A stretch of 64,000 nucleotides of DNA from Semisulcospira habei (Eukaryota; Mollusca; Gastropoda; Semisulcospiridae): positions 156,393,091-156,457,090 of the forward strand of contig BTPG01000003.1 in the NCBI GenBank assembly GCA_036245525.1, given 5' to 3'. Of this stretch, positions 50,514 to 60,411 are shown one piece after another. Numbering within the stretch: the stretch's first letter is position 1; the number at the start of each line of letters is the position of its first letter. A program made the position numbers and the translations under genes. The notes under the pieces were generated by a model that ran no database searches, was not told the origin of the DNA, and worked only from the letters and a program-made list of their open reading frames with translations.

Positions 50514-52029
50514 CTTACTTACTTACGCCTGTCACCCCTACCCGGGTATAGGCCGTCGACGAGAGACCTCCAGCAACTCCTGTCCTGTGCTTCTCCTTCG
50601 ATTCTGCTCCAGGTGGTTCCCAGTCTCTTGATGTCTGCTTGGAGGTCTCGACGCCAGGAGTTTCTCGGCCTACCTCTTTTCCTCTTTCCCTGGGGGTTCC
50701 ATGACAATGCCTGCCTAGTGATACTGGAAGCTGGCTTTCTCAGACTGTGACCGATCCATCCCCATCTTCTTCGCCCAATTTCGTTCTCTGCTGTTATCTG
50801 CTCTGTTCTCTCCCAGAGTCTGACGTTGCTGATCTTCTCTGGCCAGTGGATTTTCAAAATTCTTCTAAGGCAACTGTTCATGAAGGTCTGTACTCTGTTG
50901 ACTGTGGTTTTTGTCAATCTCCATGTCTCTGCTCCATATAGGAGAACTGCTTTTACATTGGAGTTGAAAATCCGGACTTTGGTGTGTTGTGACAGCTCTC
51001 TGGAACTCCACACTTTTTTCAACTGGAGAAAGGCTGCTCTGGCTTTACCGATTCGTGCTCTGACATCTGCATCAGTGCCGCCTTTTTTGTCTATGATGCT
51101 CCCGAGATAGGTGAAGGACTCCACCTCCTCCAACGGGGTGCCAGCAAGCAAGACTGGTTCCTCCCTGGTTGCGTTCAGCCTCATTGTCTTTGTTTTCTGT
51201 TTGTGAATGGTGAGGCCCACTTGGGACGAGATGTCAGCAAGCCTCGTGGTCTTGTCCTGCATTTGTTGATGAGTGTGGGACAGTAATGCCAAGTCGTCTG
51301 CAAAATCGAGGTCGTCAAGCTGTGTCCACAGTGTCCACTGTATTCCACTTCGTCTGTGCTCTGTGGTCATCTTCATGACCCAGTCTATGGCCAGTAGGAA
51401 GAGGAACGGAGACAGCAGACACCCCTGCCTGACACCAGTTCTGACCTGGAGCTCTCTGGTGAACTGCCCTTCGTGGATCACGCGACATGTCATGCCATCA
51501 TAGCTGCTCTTGATCAGGCGGACGAGCTTTGTGGGTACACCGTAGTGTCGTAGGAGTTTCCACAGAGTCTCTCGGTCCACGCTGTCAAATGCTTTCTCAT
51601 AATCCACAAAGTTGACGTACAGAGGGGAGCTCCACTCCAGAGACTGTTCCACGATGATGCGGAGAGTGGCGATCTGGTCTGTACATGATCGGTTCTTCCT
51701 GAATCCTGCTTGCTGGTCTCTCAGCTGGGGGTCAACGGAGCTCTTCATTCTCTCTAGGATGATCCTGTTGAAGACCTTTCCTGGTACTGACAACAAGGTG
51801 ATTCCTCTCTAGTTGGAACACTTGCTGAGGTCGCCTTTCTTGGGAAGCTTGATTAGGTACCCCTCCTTCCAGTCAGCTGGCATCACCTCCTCTTCCCAGA
51901 TCTTTCCAAACAGTGGGTACAGCATCTCAACTGTTGTCTCTAGGTCTGCTTTCAGAGACTCCGCTGGGATGCCGTCTGGCCCTGCTGCTTTGCCATTCTT
52001 CAAAAATGCCACTGCTTTTCTGATCTCTT
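50514..52029 (-). mobile_element. RTE-like LINE, copy 3, 5'-truncated
   Basis: ACGTCTAGTTAA at 50502-50513 and 52030-52041 is a perfect 12-bp target duplication. The 3' tail is (GTAA)n, and the 5' end lies in the reverse transcriptase N-terminal part. Confidence 0.93.
50519..52028 (-). pseudogene. Reverse transcriptase ORF of RTE copy 3
   Basis: This is the best-preserved copy of the family's C-terminal half: one frame of 425 codons runs from LLSVPGKVFNRII through AFDSVDRETLWKLL, LLSPFLFLLAIDW and LDFADDLALLSHTH to the basic end PGRGDRRK. A single change turns the Tyr of NYRGIT into TAG (51811-51809); upstream of it the frame continues to 52028 (AFLKNGKAAGPDGIPAE). Truncation already makes it inactive. 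Confidence 0.9.
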
Positions 52030-52044
52030 ACGTCTAGTTAAGCA

Positions 52045-52645
52045 TGTTCTTAATTAAATGAACTTTAGTTCGCAAACTCTGAACTACAGTTCACGATCTC
52101 GGACGAACCAGGTTGGTTCTTAATTGGACGATCTAAAGATACGGCGAACCTAGTTCGAAGTAGTTCATGAACCTCGGCAAACCATAGTTCGCTGTTGGAA
52201 AAGATTCGCTCAGCGTGTTGAGCAAACAAAGGCGAACCTTTTCTCTGATTGGTCAAAACTTTTACCCTCTTCTGCGTTGGAGATAAGAAGACAGTCACCG
52301 ACACAAACAAATATGGCGGACGGCGAGTTTCACTCGTGCAAAGAACAAGACCTATTTTTATTGATTTGTGGGAGGCGCAACGCTGTTTGTGGGGTCGCTA
52401 CTGCAAGGAGTACAAAAACAAACATCATTCAAATCGCGAAGCGGCATAGCGGCAGCCATTTTGAACACCTTCGCAGACAGTAAGTACGCCGAATCAAGCA
52501 CTTAGGTTAAGAAAGAGAACCATCGCAAACCTGGTTTGCTGAAGTTCGCCTAGGTTCGTTCAACCTCGATTAAGAAACAAACCAAAAGATCGCCGATCTT
52601 CTCCGATCTAGGTTTGCCGATCAATAGTTCGTCTAATTAAGAACA
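52045..52645 (+). mobile_element. PIF/Harbinger-like non-autonomous element with MADF-like exon
   Basis: The ends TGTTCTTAATTAAATGAACT (52045) and the inverse block ending at 52645 (AGTTCGTCTAATTAAGAACA) are terminal repeats, with more GAACT/AGTTC motifs inside each end. A plus-strand stretch near 52345-52440 reads FIDLWEAQRCLWGRYCKEYK, similar to the start of MADF domains encoded by PIF/Harbinger elements. The target duplication is not clear. Confidence 0.5.
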
Positions 52646-52900
52646 CCTCTTAGACTTAGAGAGGAGGGAAATGGATCAGCATAATAAGCCTAAAAATATG
52701 AACAACTCTAAATGTTCCTACAAGATAAACGCATCTGAGCTCCAAACAATATGGCAATATGGTAGACTTTGGGATGAAATCCTCATCTTGTTTTAATTTT
52801 AAGCAATCTGCTCAATTGGCAGGCTTTGATTGTTGACATTCAGACCTCATAATTTAAGTTAGCCGGCTTTTGTCCAGCAGTGTTGTAAGACCTGCTAAGA

Positions 52901-52931
52901 ATATATATATGTATATTATATATATATATAT

Positions 52932-52960
<29 letters not shown>
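52901..52960. repeat. TA/GA microsatellite
   Basis: Runs of (TA)n followed by (GA)n. Confidence 0.9.
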
Positions 52961-52962
<2 letters not shown>

Positions 52963-53066
52963 GAGATATTGTAAACGTTGAACCCTTTACTGCCTAGAGT
53001 AGTTCACTGTAATTGATGTCAACACATTGAATGTACATTGACAGATTAGTTGGAATGAAATATCAG

Positions 53067-53147
53067 TTAACTCTTTTGCGTGTCAGTAGCAGTTCTTGTG
53101 ATGATTCCTGTGGGAATCATTGAGACTACCAACACACAAAGAGTTAA
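53067..53147. mobile_element. Short TTAA-flanked hairpin element
   Basis: TTAACTCTTTTGCGTGT at the left and ACACACAAAGAGTTAA at the right are near-inverse, with an inner pair TGATTCC/GGAATCA. It is the same design as 39797-39849. Confidence 0.7.
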
Positions 53148-53408
53148 TACATCTGGAAGAAAGTAAGTATTTGTTGTAAGAATTGTGTGAAGTGCGTTGA
53201 TTCATACCACTAATGAGCTCTGTTGTGTGACATTCCATAGGTTTCAGTTTATTGATGTCAGTATTGCATGGAATAAAACAGACTGCTGTTGATTAACGAA
53301 CTTTTTCTGTATGTTATTGTATGTGTGGGAGAGAGAAAAAGATACATGTTCATGCAGCAGACGTATACCAGCAAAACAACTGACAAGAAATAATCGCACT
53401 TTGCTAGT

Positions 53409-53414
53409 TTTATT
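53409..53414 (-). promoter_or_regulatory. Candidate poly(A) signal of the EF-hand gene
   Basis: AATAAA on the minus strand, about 285 nt past the stop codon of the EF-hand gene. Confidence 0.35.
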
Positions 53415-53697
53415 TGTACCACTTGTTGCCGGCAGTGTCTTGCTATCTTTGGTTTTTCAATGTCCACATTTTTTATCACTGATTCAAGTGTACTGCTATT
53501 TATAATTTACAAAAAATTGAAACAGTAGTGTTGTATTTAAACCACCAGCTTAGGATGCAGAGGACTTAGTCCCTCTGATAAACAAGATGGAAATGATGGG
53601 GACTAGGCACTACCGGCAAGGGGAATAGATTCTTATGAGTCCCAACAGCTGCAAAGACTCGTGAGAAACTATGCGCTTGGCATAGGGCTGTGTTTCT

Positions 53698-53931
53698 TCA
53701 CTGTACCAGATGTGGAGCAAATGCCTTGGCGAAGGCGTTATCCTTGTCCTGACCTAGCATGAAGTCAACCCAACCGCCAACATATTCATGACGGCTCAGC
53801 TTTCCGTCCCCGTCCAGATCCAAGCAGTTGAAAGCGGTCTGAACCAGCTGGGGCTGGTCGTAACCGAAACACCGCATGGCAGCAGTCATTTCAGACTCCG
53901 TGATGAAGCTGTCTTTGTCATGGTCAAAAAC
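53698..53931 (-). CDS. EF-hand gene exon 3 (last)
   Basis: VFDHDKDSFITESEMTAAMR to AFAPHLVQ and stop. Holds EF-hands 3 and 4. Acceptor GTGTGTGCAG. Confidence 0.92.
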   Translation of the reverse strand, partial: VFDHDKDSFITESEMTAAMRCFGYDQPQLVQTAFNCLDLDGDGKLSRHEYVGGWVDFMLGQDKDNAFAKAFAPHLVQ

Positions 53932-56130
53932 CTGCACACACATTGTTGTTTCTTGATTTTTAACGTCTCTCGCCACAACAAAGTGATTTGACCGGAGCAA
54001 AGTGAACGCTAACCAGCTGCAAGAGACATAAATCCTCATGAGCCCCCGCAGTCGTGGGGGCTCATGAGGATTAATGTCTCTTGTTGGGCCTACATCAGTT
54101 CTTTATACCGATCTTGTGGTCCATTTTCAGCGTTCTTTACGCAAACGTCGAACAGGGTACAGCGGTTTCTTACGCGAAATGCGTGATCACTGGCTGCAAA
54201 GGGGTTAAACAGACGTTCAGAAATCATGAGGTCAAAACTGCCGAACGTGTTTCGAAGAGAACGGTGGATTAAATCCCCGATAAACATGCGATGTCGCTTC
54301 ATTGTTTTGTCCGGACTGATACAGCCACACATTCAGCGTTTTGTCTAGGTTTTATTTTAACGTGCAGCTCTTGGATATCTGAAATAAACATGTCTTTGCT
54401 GTTCAGGTACTTACGTTAAAGTACACTCATTTCTGGCTCTTAAAAATCGCTGACAGTCACGAACGATAAGTATACAACTGCAAAAGAGACTATGAGAAGC
54501 TCACAATGTCTAACGAAGTTCCCGTCTAACATCCCCTGCTTCCCCCCACCCCACCCCTTCACAACACATTCACGATAAATAAAAAGTTGTCTTTGCCAGG
54601 GACTAAGTTAAAAAAGATATATTGTATTCTCGTAATCACGTTTGTGTGTCATAGTGCGGGAGGGGGGAGAATCAAGCTATCATTCCCGAAGCGCGAAAGG
54701 CCGCCGTTGATGACGTCAGCCCGATGGCCTTTTGCGCATTGGGATTGCCATAGAGTACCTCAAAGAACGCTCCCACCATGCGCTCCAGACTGTCTTTGGC
54801 AATGTCTGGATGGATGTCGATCAGCTGTCCATATGCGGCGGTGAACTCGTCCTCGGTGATCTTCGTCCCCTTCTTGATGGCCTCTCCCATGGCCACGACC
54901 AGCGGCATGGTCTGCCTGATCTGGTCGTCCGTCTCTCCATGCTGGCGATCAAAGTCCAGCACAATGGACCAGCCGTCCACCAGCCAGTCACGCACCTCCG
55001 CCGCCTTGCTGTCGCACAGCGAGTACACCTGCATGGTGACGCCCAAGGAAATGCATAAAAAATTAGGCTAGTGATCTGAAGGCGTGCTGCTTTATATTTT
55101 AAGGCAATGGGGTCAGTTGCATGAGTGTGCTAAAACCCTGCGCAAGCCACAAGACAAGGCGTTTTTCTACGGCACAGGATTTAACCCATATCATACTGAG
55201 GCTAAAAGCTTCAAATTTGTACACTGCCATATGAAAGCTACATAATAGTACTTGCAGATAAGGTTATCGACCAATGGCTTTAGTTCAAGGGTGGTGCCAG
55301 AATAGCTTGGCGCCTAAAGCGCCAAGCTATTCTGGCACCACCCTTGAACTATTTTAGTCCAACTTATTTCACACACTGGTGTATTCCAAATGATAAGGGT
55401 TAGAGGGGTCTGCTCCTTGGCGGGTTTGGATTGCTAACGCCGGTTTGCCGATGCAACGGCGGGTTATCAATGTTGTCTTGCCTAAACTAACGCTCGTTTA
55501 CCCTTCTTTTAACAATCCGTGTGAGTATGTACACGCAGCTGAGGTTTTCTAGTGCCCCTTGGGCGCAAAGGAAGAACTCTTCTACGTACAAAGGAAAAAA
55601 ATAGAAGAAATGTCTTTCATGATTTACAACATTTAAACTGTACATGTATTTGTATTTAAGTAAACCCTTTTGTCCAGCATTATCGAGGAGACACAAGCAT
55701 GAACTTATGAGGATCTGTACTTCTTGCAATTGGGTGGGGTTAAGTCTGTTCGGCATTGACTGAAGTGGTTAACCCTTTCAGTGCCGATAAGATCTTAACA
55801 CCACCCAACTGCAAGAGGTATAGATCCCCATGAGCCCCCGCAGTTGCGGGGGCTCATGAGGATCTATGACTCTTGTTGACACCACTTTGGATCCATATTC
55901 CTGGGACATCTAGGATGTTTTGGCCTAAATTAACGAAGATTGCGCCAGATGGCACCAGGCTGAACGGGGTAATGAAAACTCACCTTGATGAAGCGGTCTG
56001 CGATCGTCTGGAAGTCCTCCCGGCACATACAGCCGTCCTTACCCACGTCTATCATCTTGAACCACACGCGGATCTTGCCCTCCGTGAACGGAGTGAATTT
56101 GATATCTTCCATCCTCGTCTTCGCCGACAT
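53698..56130 (-). CDS. Sarcoplasmic-type EF-hand calcium-binding protein
   Basis: Three exons on the minus strand join in phase 0: 56130-55984 (49 codons), 55028-54759 (90 codons) and 53931-53698 (77 codons and stop), giving 216 aa. EF-hand 1 loop is residues 28-39 (DVGKDGCMCRED; Asp at position 12). The second region (IKKGTKITEDEF) is degenerate. EF-hand 3 spans the exon 2/3 junction (loop DHDKDSFITESE, residues 142-153), and EF-hand 4 (DLDGDGKLSRHE, 177-188) is canonical. Four-site architecture with a decayed second site, plus the long helix between hands, fits the invertebrate sarcoplasmic calcium-binding protein group, which buffers cytosolic Ca2+; a calexcitin- or luciferin-binding-protein-like relative is possible. 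There is no signal peptide. Introns 1 and 2 each hold palindromic elements. The donor of exon 2 is GAG/gtactc, chosen because it restores the EF-hand across the junction. Confidence 0.9.
54020..54083. repeat. Hairpin element, CATGAG core, copy 2 (EF-hand intron 2)
   Basis: CAAGAGACATAAATCCTCAT and GAGCCCCCGCAG pair with the inverse ending ATGTCTCTTG. The stem is almost perfect over about 30 bp. Confidence 0.8.
54699..54742. repeat. Hairpin element, GCGCAAAAGGCC core, next to a splice donor
   Basis: On the minus strand GCGCAAAAGGCC pairs with GGCCTTTCGCGC around a loop with GACGTCA. It begins about 20 nt after the GT of EF-hand exon 2. The block CCCGATGGCCTTTTGCGCAT is shared with 58027-58121. 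Confidence 0.7.
54759..55028 (-). CDS. EF-hand gene exon 2
   Basis: VYSLCDSKAAEVRDWLVDGW to LERMVGAFFE. The acceptor ATGCAG has little pyrimidine tract; the donor gtactc is non-consensus after position 4. The open frame runs past the donor but loses family similarity there. Confidence 0.85.
55181..55403. mobile_element. Palindromic element, subfamily 2, in EF-hand intron 1
   Basis: It starts TTAACCCATATCATACTGAG and ends near GATAAGGGTTAG. The hairpin 55283-55351 is a near-perfect palindrome: AGTTCAAGGGTGGTGCCAGA, ATAGCTTGGCGCC, a short loop and the exact inverse. Confidence 0.88.
55769..55875. mobile_element. Hairpin element, CATGAG core, copy 3 (EF-hand intron 1)
   Basis: It starts TTAACCCTTTCAGTGCC. 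The hairpin 55821-55866 pairs TAGATCCCCATGAGCCCCCG with CGGGGGCTCATGAGGATCTA around AGTTG-type bases, and outer CAAGAG/CTCTTG extends it to 55812-55875. Confidence 0.82.
55984..56130 (-). CDS. EF-hand gene exon 1
   Basis: MSAKTRMEDIKFTPFTEGK to ADRFIK, donor GTGAGT; contains EF-hand 1. Confidence 0.9.
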
Positions 56131-56334
56131 CGTCGTTGTTGTCTATGTTGCTGGTGAAAAAAACGGTTGGTGATAATTATGGTATTCAGAAGCGGTAGTG
56201 TGTGATGTTGATTCGCACAGATTATGTCAGTTCAGTTCTACTGAGTTCCCGGTACTGATTCAGACTGCAAGCCGTCGAGTCTTCCGCATCGAATTTTTCT
56301 ATGACACAGTCACGTACAGAGTAATTACTATCTT

Positions 56335-56547
56335 TTAACTCATTGTGCCCGAGGTAGAAATACCCGCATTTTTGAGTTATACTCTGAGGACTGCATTACA
56401 ATTCAGGAGGCAGATCCACCATGATAGTTCAAAGGCGGTGGCAGAATAGCTTGGCGCCTATAGGCGCCAAGCTATTCTGCCACCACCCTTAAACTATCAT
56501 GGTCGAGCAATGTCTTGCTATGGTGAGTCGTGGGCAGAATGAGTTAA
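56335..56547. mobile_element. TTAA-flanked palindromic element, 213 bp
   Basis: TTAACTCATTGTGCCCGAGG at 56335 and GTGGGCAGAATGAGTTAA ending 56547 are the ends. The hairpin 56418-56503 has the core GGCAGAATAGCTTGGCGCC and its inverse, with outer ACCATGATAGTT/AACTATCATGGT. Confidence 0.88.
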
Positions 56548-57159
56548 ACGGGCTGATTGATCTGTTCAGTTGATAGCCGTTCCGGAATCAGTGGTTTTCA
56601 GAATCAGTTTAAGATCACAATGCGACGAATTAAGATGTACAATAGGTCGATTTGCAGACTGAATTTGCACTCTGTCAAATGATGAGTTCTAAATTAAGTT
56701 TGTAGAGCGTTTCCCAAGTAAGCAACTTCAGAATCAATTTTAATTTTGTTGTTGTTGTTGTTTTAGGTGTATGTCCATCGAAATAAGATCTAGATCTTAT
56801 CCTTGTCCATACCTACAAATAAGCCGGCGGGGATTCTTGAGAAGTCTACGATGCCGCTGGCACTTCCTACTCCGCGCACCGATGCTAGCAAACTGGCAGC
56901 CGCCGACAGGGATGGAGAAACAATGGTAACCAACACAGGACCAGACAGAAAAATGAACGCGCGTGCATTGTCGGATTTGTCGACCGTTAGTCTGTATTTA
57001 TAGAGGATTACTTTCCATGTCCCCAGGGGAGCTCAGGCGTTGTCACATCACATTATTCAAAGTCTCATCCACAAAGTGAAAGCTTCTTTCCCCGAGTCTT
57101 TATTCTCTGTGCCCGCGTGCTGGAGATACAAGGTATACGCCACTCAGTACCCAGTGAGT

Positions 57160-57205
57160 ACAACTCCCTCGGGCTGATATCGGCCCGAGGACCTTGTACT
57201 AACTG
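57160..57205. repeat. Short palindrome with CCTCGGGC arms
   Basis: CCTCGGGC and GCCCGAGG flank TGATATCG, with GAGTACAA/TTGTACT-type outer bases. An isolated hairpin next to the element at 57253. Confidence 0.5.
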
Positions 57206-57252
57206 GATATGGCGGCGTACAGGCAGCGCACTCGAAAGAAAGACTGAGAAAA

Positions 57253-57470
57253 TTAACCCATACAACCCCACGGCCGCATTTTCCAAATTTTCGAGGTGCC
57301 GGTTATCTAACGACTATATACCATTTGTAGGAGATGGATCGATCATGATAATTTAAGGGTAGTGCCAGATGAGCTAGGCGCCTTCAGGTGCCAAGCTCAT
57401 CTGGCACTACCCTTGAATTATCATGATCAATCCATCTCCTGCTGCAGGGCGTTGGGGCTAAATGTGTTAA
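57253..57470. mobile_element. TTAA-flanked palindromic element, 218 bp, complete
   Basis: TTAACCCATACAACCCCACG at 57253 and GTTGGGGCTAAATGTGTTAA ending 57470. The hairpin 57329-57440 pairs AGGAGATGGATCGATCATGA with its inverse and carries the core GCCAGATGAGCT/AAGCTCATCTGGC. It is the inverse orientation of 40239 and 49902, with the AAAATTT block on the left. Confidence 0.9.
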
Positions 57471-58026
57471 TAGAACACATCGGACACCGAATACAGCTAA
57501 GGATCCACAATCATTATTTCAAATCGATTTTGCCTAACTATGGTGGATTAATTTTGTACGCTGACTGCAGTCTGGGACACAGTGACCTGTCTTCTTAAGA
57601 GGCATGCCGTAACTAATTCCGCTCGGAAGGAGGAAGGGGGTGGGGGGGGGGCGGGGGGGGGGTAGGCCTTCTGCACCGGTTTCGTTGCGCTGCAGGCTTG
57701 TAATGGTTTATACATCCTGCTTTTGTTTTAATGACCACTTTCTTTCTTTTATTCAAATCAGAGATCACTGAGTCCGGCATTGTCAAACTCCCGTTCCGCT
57801 GAATAAAGTAAAAATGTTGCCGCAAGCGTTTCGTATGAGAAAAAAAACAACAAAAAAAAAAACAACTAAATAGAGAGGCCGGTGAAAACCCTTTCAAGTA
57901 TGTGAAAATGATGAAACACTGACAACGTTTCGGATCTGAGATCCTTCTTCTGGTGACATGAAAACAGCGTGCTACCAATTGTCTTTGGTGCTACGTTGGC
58001 CTGTGTTTATTGACGAGAGCCCAGAG

Positions 58027-58121
58027 CGCAAAGGCCATCGGGCCGACGTCTACCGCCGTTGGTCCGCGCACGGCCGTGCGGGCCAACGGCAGACGACGTC
58101 GGCCCGATGGCCTTTTGCGCA
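58027..58121. repeat. GC-rich 95-bp palindrome
   Basis: GCGCAAAGGCCATCGGGCCG and GCCGTTGGTCCGCGCACGG on the left pair with CCGTGCGGGCCAACGGC and CGGCCCGATGGCCTTTTGCG on the right with few mismatches. One arm sequence recurs at 54711-54742, and the outer GCGCAAAGGCCATC again at about 58399. Confidence 0.85.
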
Positions 58122-58663
58122 TTGGGCCCCGAGCTAGCAGGCTACAGAAAGTCAGTCGACGGCTCTGGAATGGATGACGCTACACCAGACGCACTTAAGA
58201 GTTAATCCCTTCATTGCCGAGAAAACGTTACCCTCTTGACACCACTTTAATTCCATACTAATTCATTGCCGCAGGTGCTCATCAGTAGAGTCTATACAGG
58301 GGCGGATCAGTAACTTCCAAGGAGAAGGGGGGGGGGGTGCGGGGTGGGGGTGGGGGTCCAACTTTTTGTTTGTAACCTTCAACCTGACACAAACCCAGTG
58401 CGCAAAGGCCATCAGTTCGGTAAGGCCTCATGACGCTGGACCTTGCACCTTGCTTCCTCCCCAGTGGTCGAAATATCAAAGCTAGGAGGGGGTTGGGGGG
58501 GGGGGGAGGGTGGGCACACTCCAGAAAAGAGACTTTAATATAACATTTCAAAGAATTTCTGCTCTGGGGTCCCGGAATCCCTGTATGCCCCCCCCCCCCC
58601 CCCACACACACACACACCTCAACCTTCCGCTAGATCCACCCCTGTTATATTTTCCTCTTGTAG

Positions 58664-58724
58664 ACCGGAGGGTGGCTGCTGTCGAACTGTATTTCGAGGC
58701 TCCCGGCCATCACGCGATGAAAGT
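58664..58724 (+). CDS. Possible isolated exon
   Basis: Between a good acceptor (TATTTTCCTCTTGTAG) and a GTGAGT donor lies an open 61-base stretch reading RRVAAVELYFEAPGHHAMKV. The style resembles a beta-strand of a PA14-like domain. I find no partner exon on either side, so it may be a stray fragment or coincidence. Confidence 0.2.
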
Positions 58725-59479
58725 GTGAGTAACTAACAGGATCATCAGTGACCGCATTACAACTATTCTGTCATGTTGTCCAACAGTAAAGCTGATTTGC
58801 CGTCACGACGCGTCAGTACAGAAATCACGCCATATGGAAGTAATTATCATATAGCGACCTGGCCACAAGATAAATTCTGGTTACTGATACTGACAAGCAA
58901 AAGAAATGCGACATTTTTGGGAGCATCGGAAACACTTTGGCATTTTTGGCGCTCTGTGGGCTGGCAGTGTAGCGGCGGGAATTCTGAAGAAGAAGAATAG
59001 CACGAGCAGCAAAATGACGTCACTATAAGCTTGACGTCATGGCATCGCTAGTAACGCCGTGTACACAGTGACGAATTTGCCGTTTCACGGCGTCGCTCAT
59101 TCGAAAGGCACGCAGCCTCTTCCAGGACTGACTTTTCTTCAACACAGCCTCTTCCAAGGCTGACTGTTTGATGGGAGTATATAGTGGCTCAAAAACTTGC
59201 AAAAATAAATTAATTATAATTGAAAAAGTTGAAGAGGAAGAGGTACAACGCTGGATATTACGAACTCATTCAATATCTCCCTTTGATCTAGCTGTATTCC
59301 GAAAGTATCTAGTATGAATTGTTTTTTTAAAATACGGACTGAAATGCGGATCAACCGGTTTTTGTGAAACGGCCATTTTATTGTCAACGTTTAAGCTTCT
59401 TTTTTTTTTTTAAGCTACTTTGGGAGAATTCACTAAAATCTAAAGCCTGTCCGTCCCAAAATGCGGGCTCTGGTCGCTG

Positions 59480-59520
<41 letters not shown>
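59480..59520. repeat. (CA)n microsatellite
   Basis: About 20 CA units. Confidence 0.95.
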
Positions 59521-59524
<4 letters not shown>

Positions 59525-60119
59525 GGGAGACGCAACCATCAGAGTGGGTTACCTAGCATTTCATGTGAAAATGGGTTCCCATATTTCTATTTATTCTAGG
59601 GCTCTGGAATTGATGCGAATGTTTAGAACTCACATTATAACTAAGCTCTATAACTTAAAATAAAATAGACATTTTCTAGAAACAGAGCCACTAGATGCCT
59701 AAAAAATGGGTTTCTGCCAATAAAGTGGGTGGGTGTCTCTCTCACACAAATGAAACTGGCATTACAGTCAAAATGGGTGTCTTCACAACAGTAGGCGTCT
59801 GTAATAAGGTCAAGTTCATGGAATACTTCTTTTTCACATTAATTTTTTTTTTCCCAACTTAAATGTGTATGTGTGCTTTAACATTCTTTACATAGTATGG
59901 TGCAAAATTCAATAAACACTGGCCCGAAACCTTTCGATTATGATTTTTACAGAGGAAATCGTTTAAACATTGCTGCGTTTTGTCCTTTTGAAGCAAAACA
60001 GTTTATCATGGCATTGATGTGAGAATCGACATAATGTATTCTGGAAATTAAAGGACCTTTTTTGTGCGTTTTGGGGTACTCTGGAGTTTCAGACAAACAG
60101 CAACATAGCATTTTGAATA
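59521..60119. other. Non-coding sequence
   Basis: AT-leaning sequence without a recognisable gene or repeat structure. Confidence 0.35.
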
Positions 60120-60356
60120 TTAACCCTTATCATTCGGAATACACCAGTGTGTGCAACTAGTGTAACTGAAATAGTCCAAGGGTTAGTGCCAGAATAGCTT
60201 GGTGCCTCTAGGCGCCAAGCTATTGTGGCACCACCCTTGAACTAAAGCCATTGGTCTATGTCCTCATCTGTAAGTACTGTAATGTAGCTTGCATAGAATT
60301 ATGGCAGTGAACAGATTTGAAGCTATTTAGCCTCAGTATGACTATGATGCGGGTCA
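60120..60356. mobile_element. Palindromic element, subfamily 2, inverted
   Basis: It starts TTAACCCTTATCATTCGGAA and ends with CTCAGTATGACTATGATGCG then GGTCAA, i.e. the reverse orientation of 46353 and 55181. The hairpin 60173-60243 carries GCCAGAATAGCTTGGTGCC and its inverse with one mismatch (TATTGTGGC). Confidence 0.85.
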
Positions 60357-60411
60357 AAAAGTGTGGAAAAATATCAAAGATAGAAAAAGACCCAGACGAA
60401 GAAACGAACAC

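Noticed and set aside
54672..54758. Continuation of EF-hand exon 2 coding past GAG (VLYGNPNAQKAIGLTSS).
   Set aside because: This part matches a dispersed hairpin element and would break EF-hand 3; splicing at GAG/gtactc restores the loop in phase.
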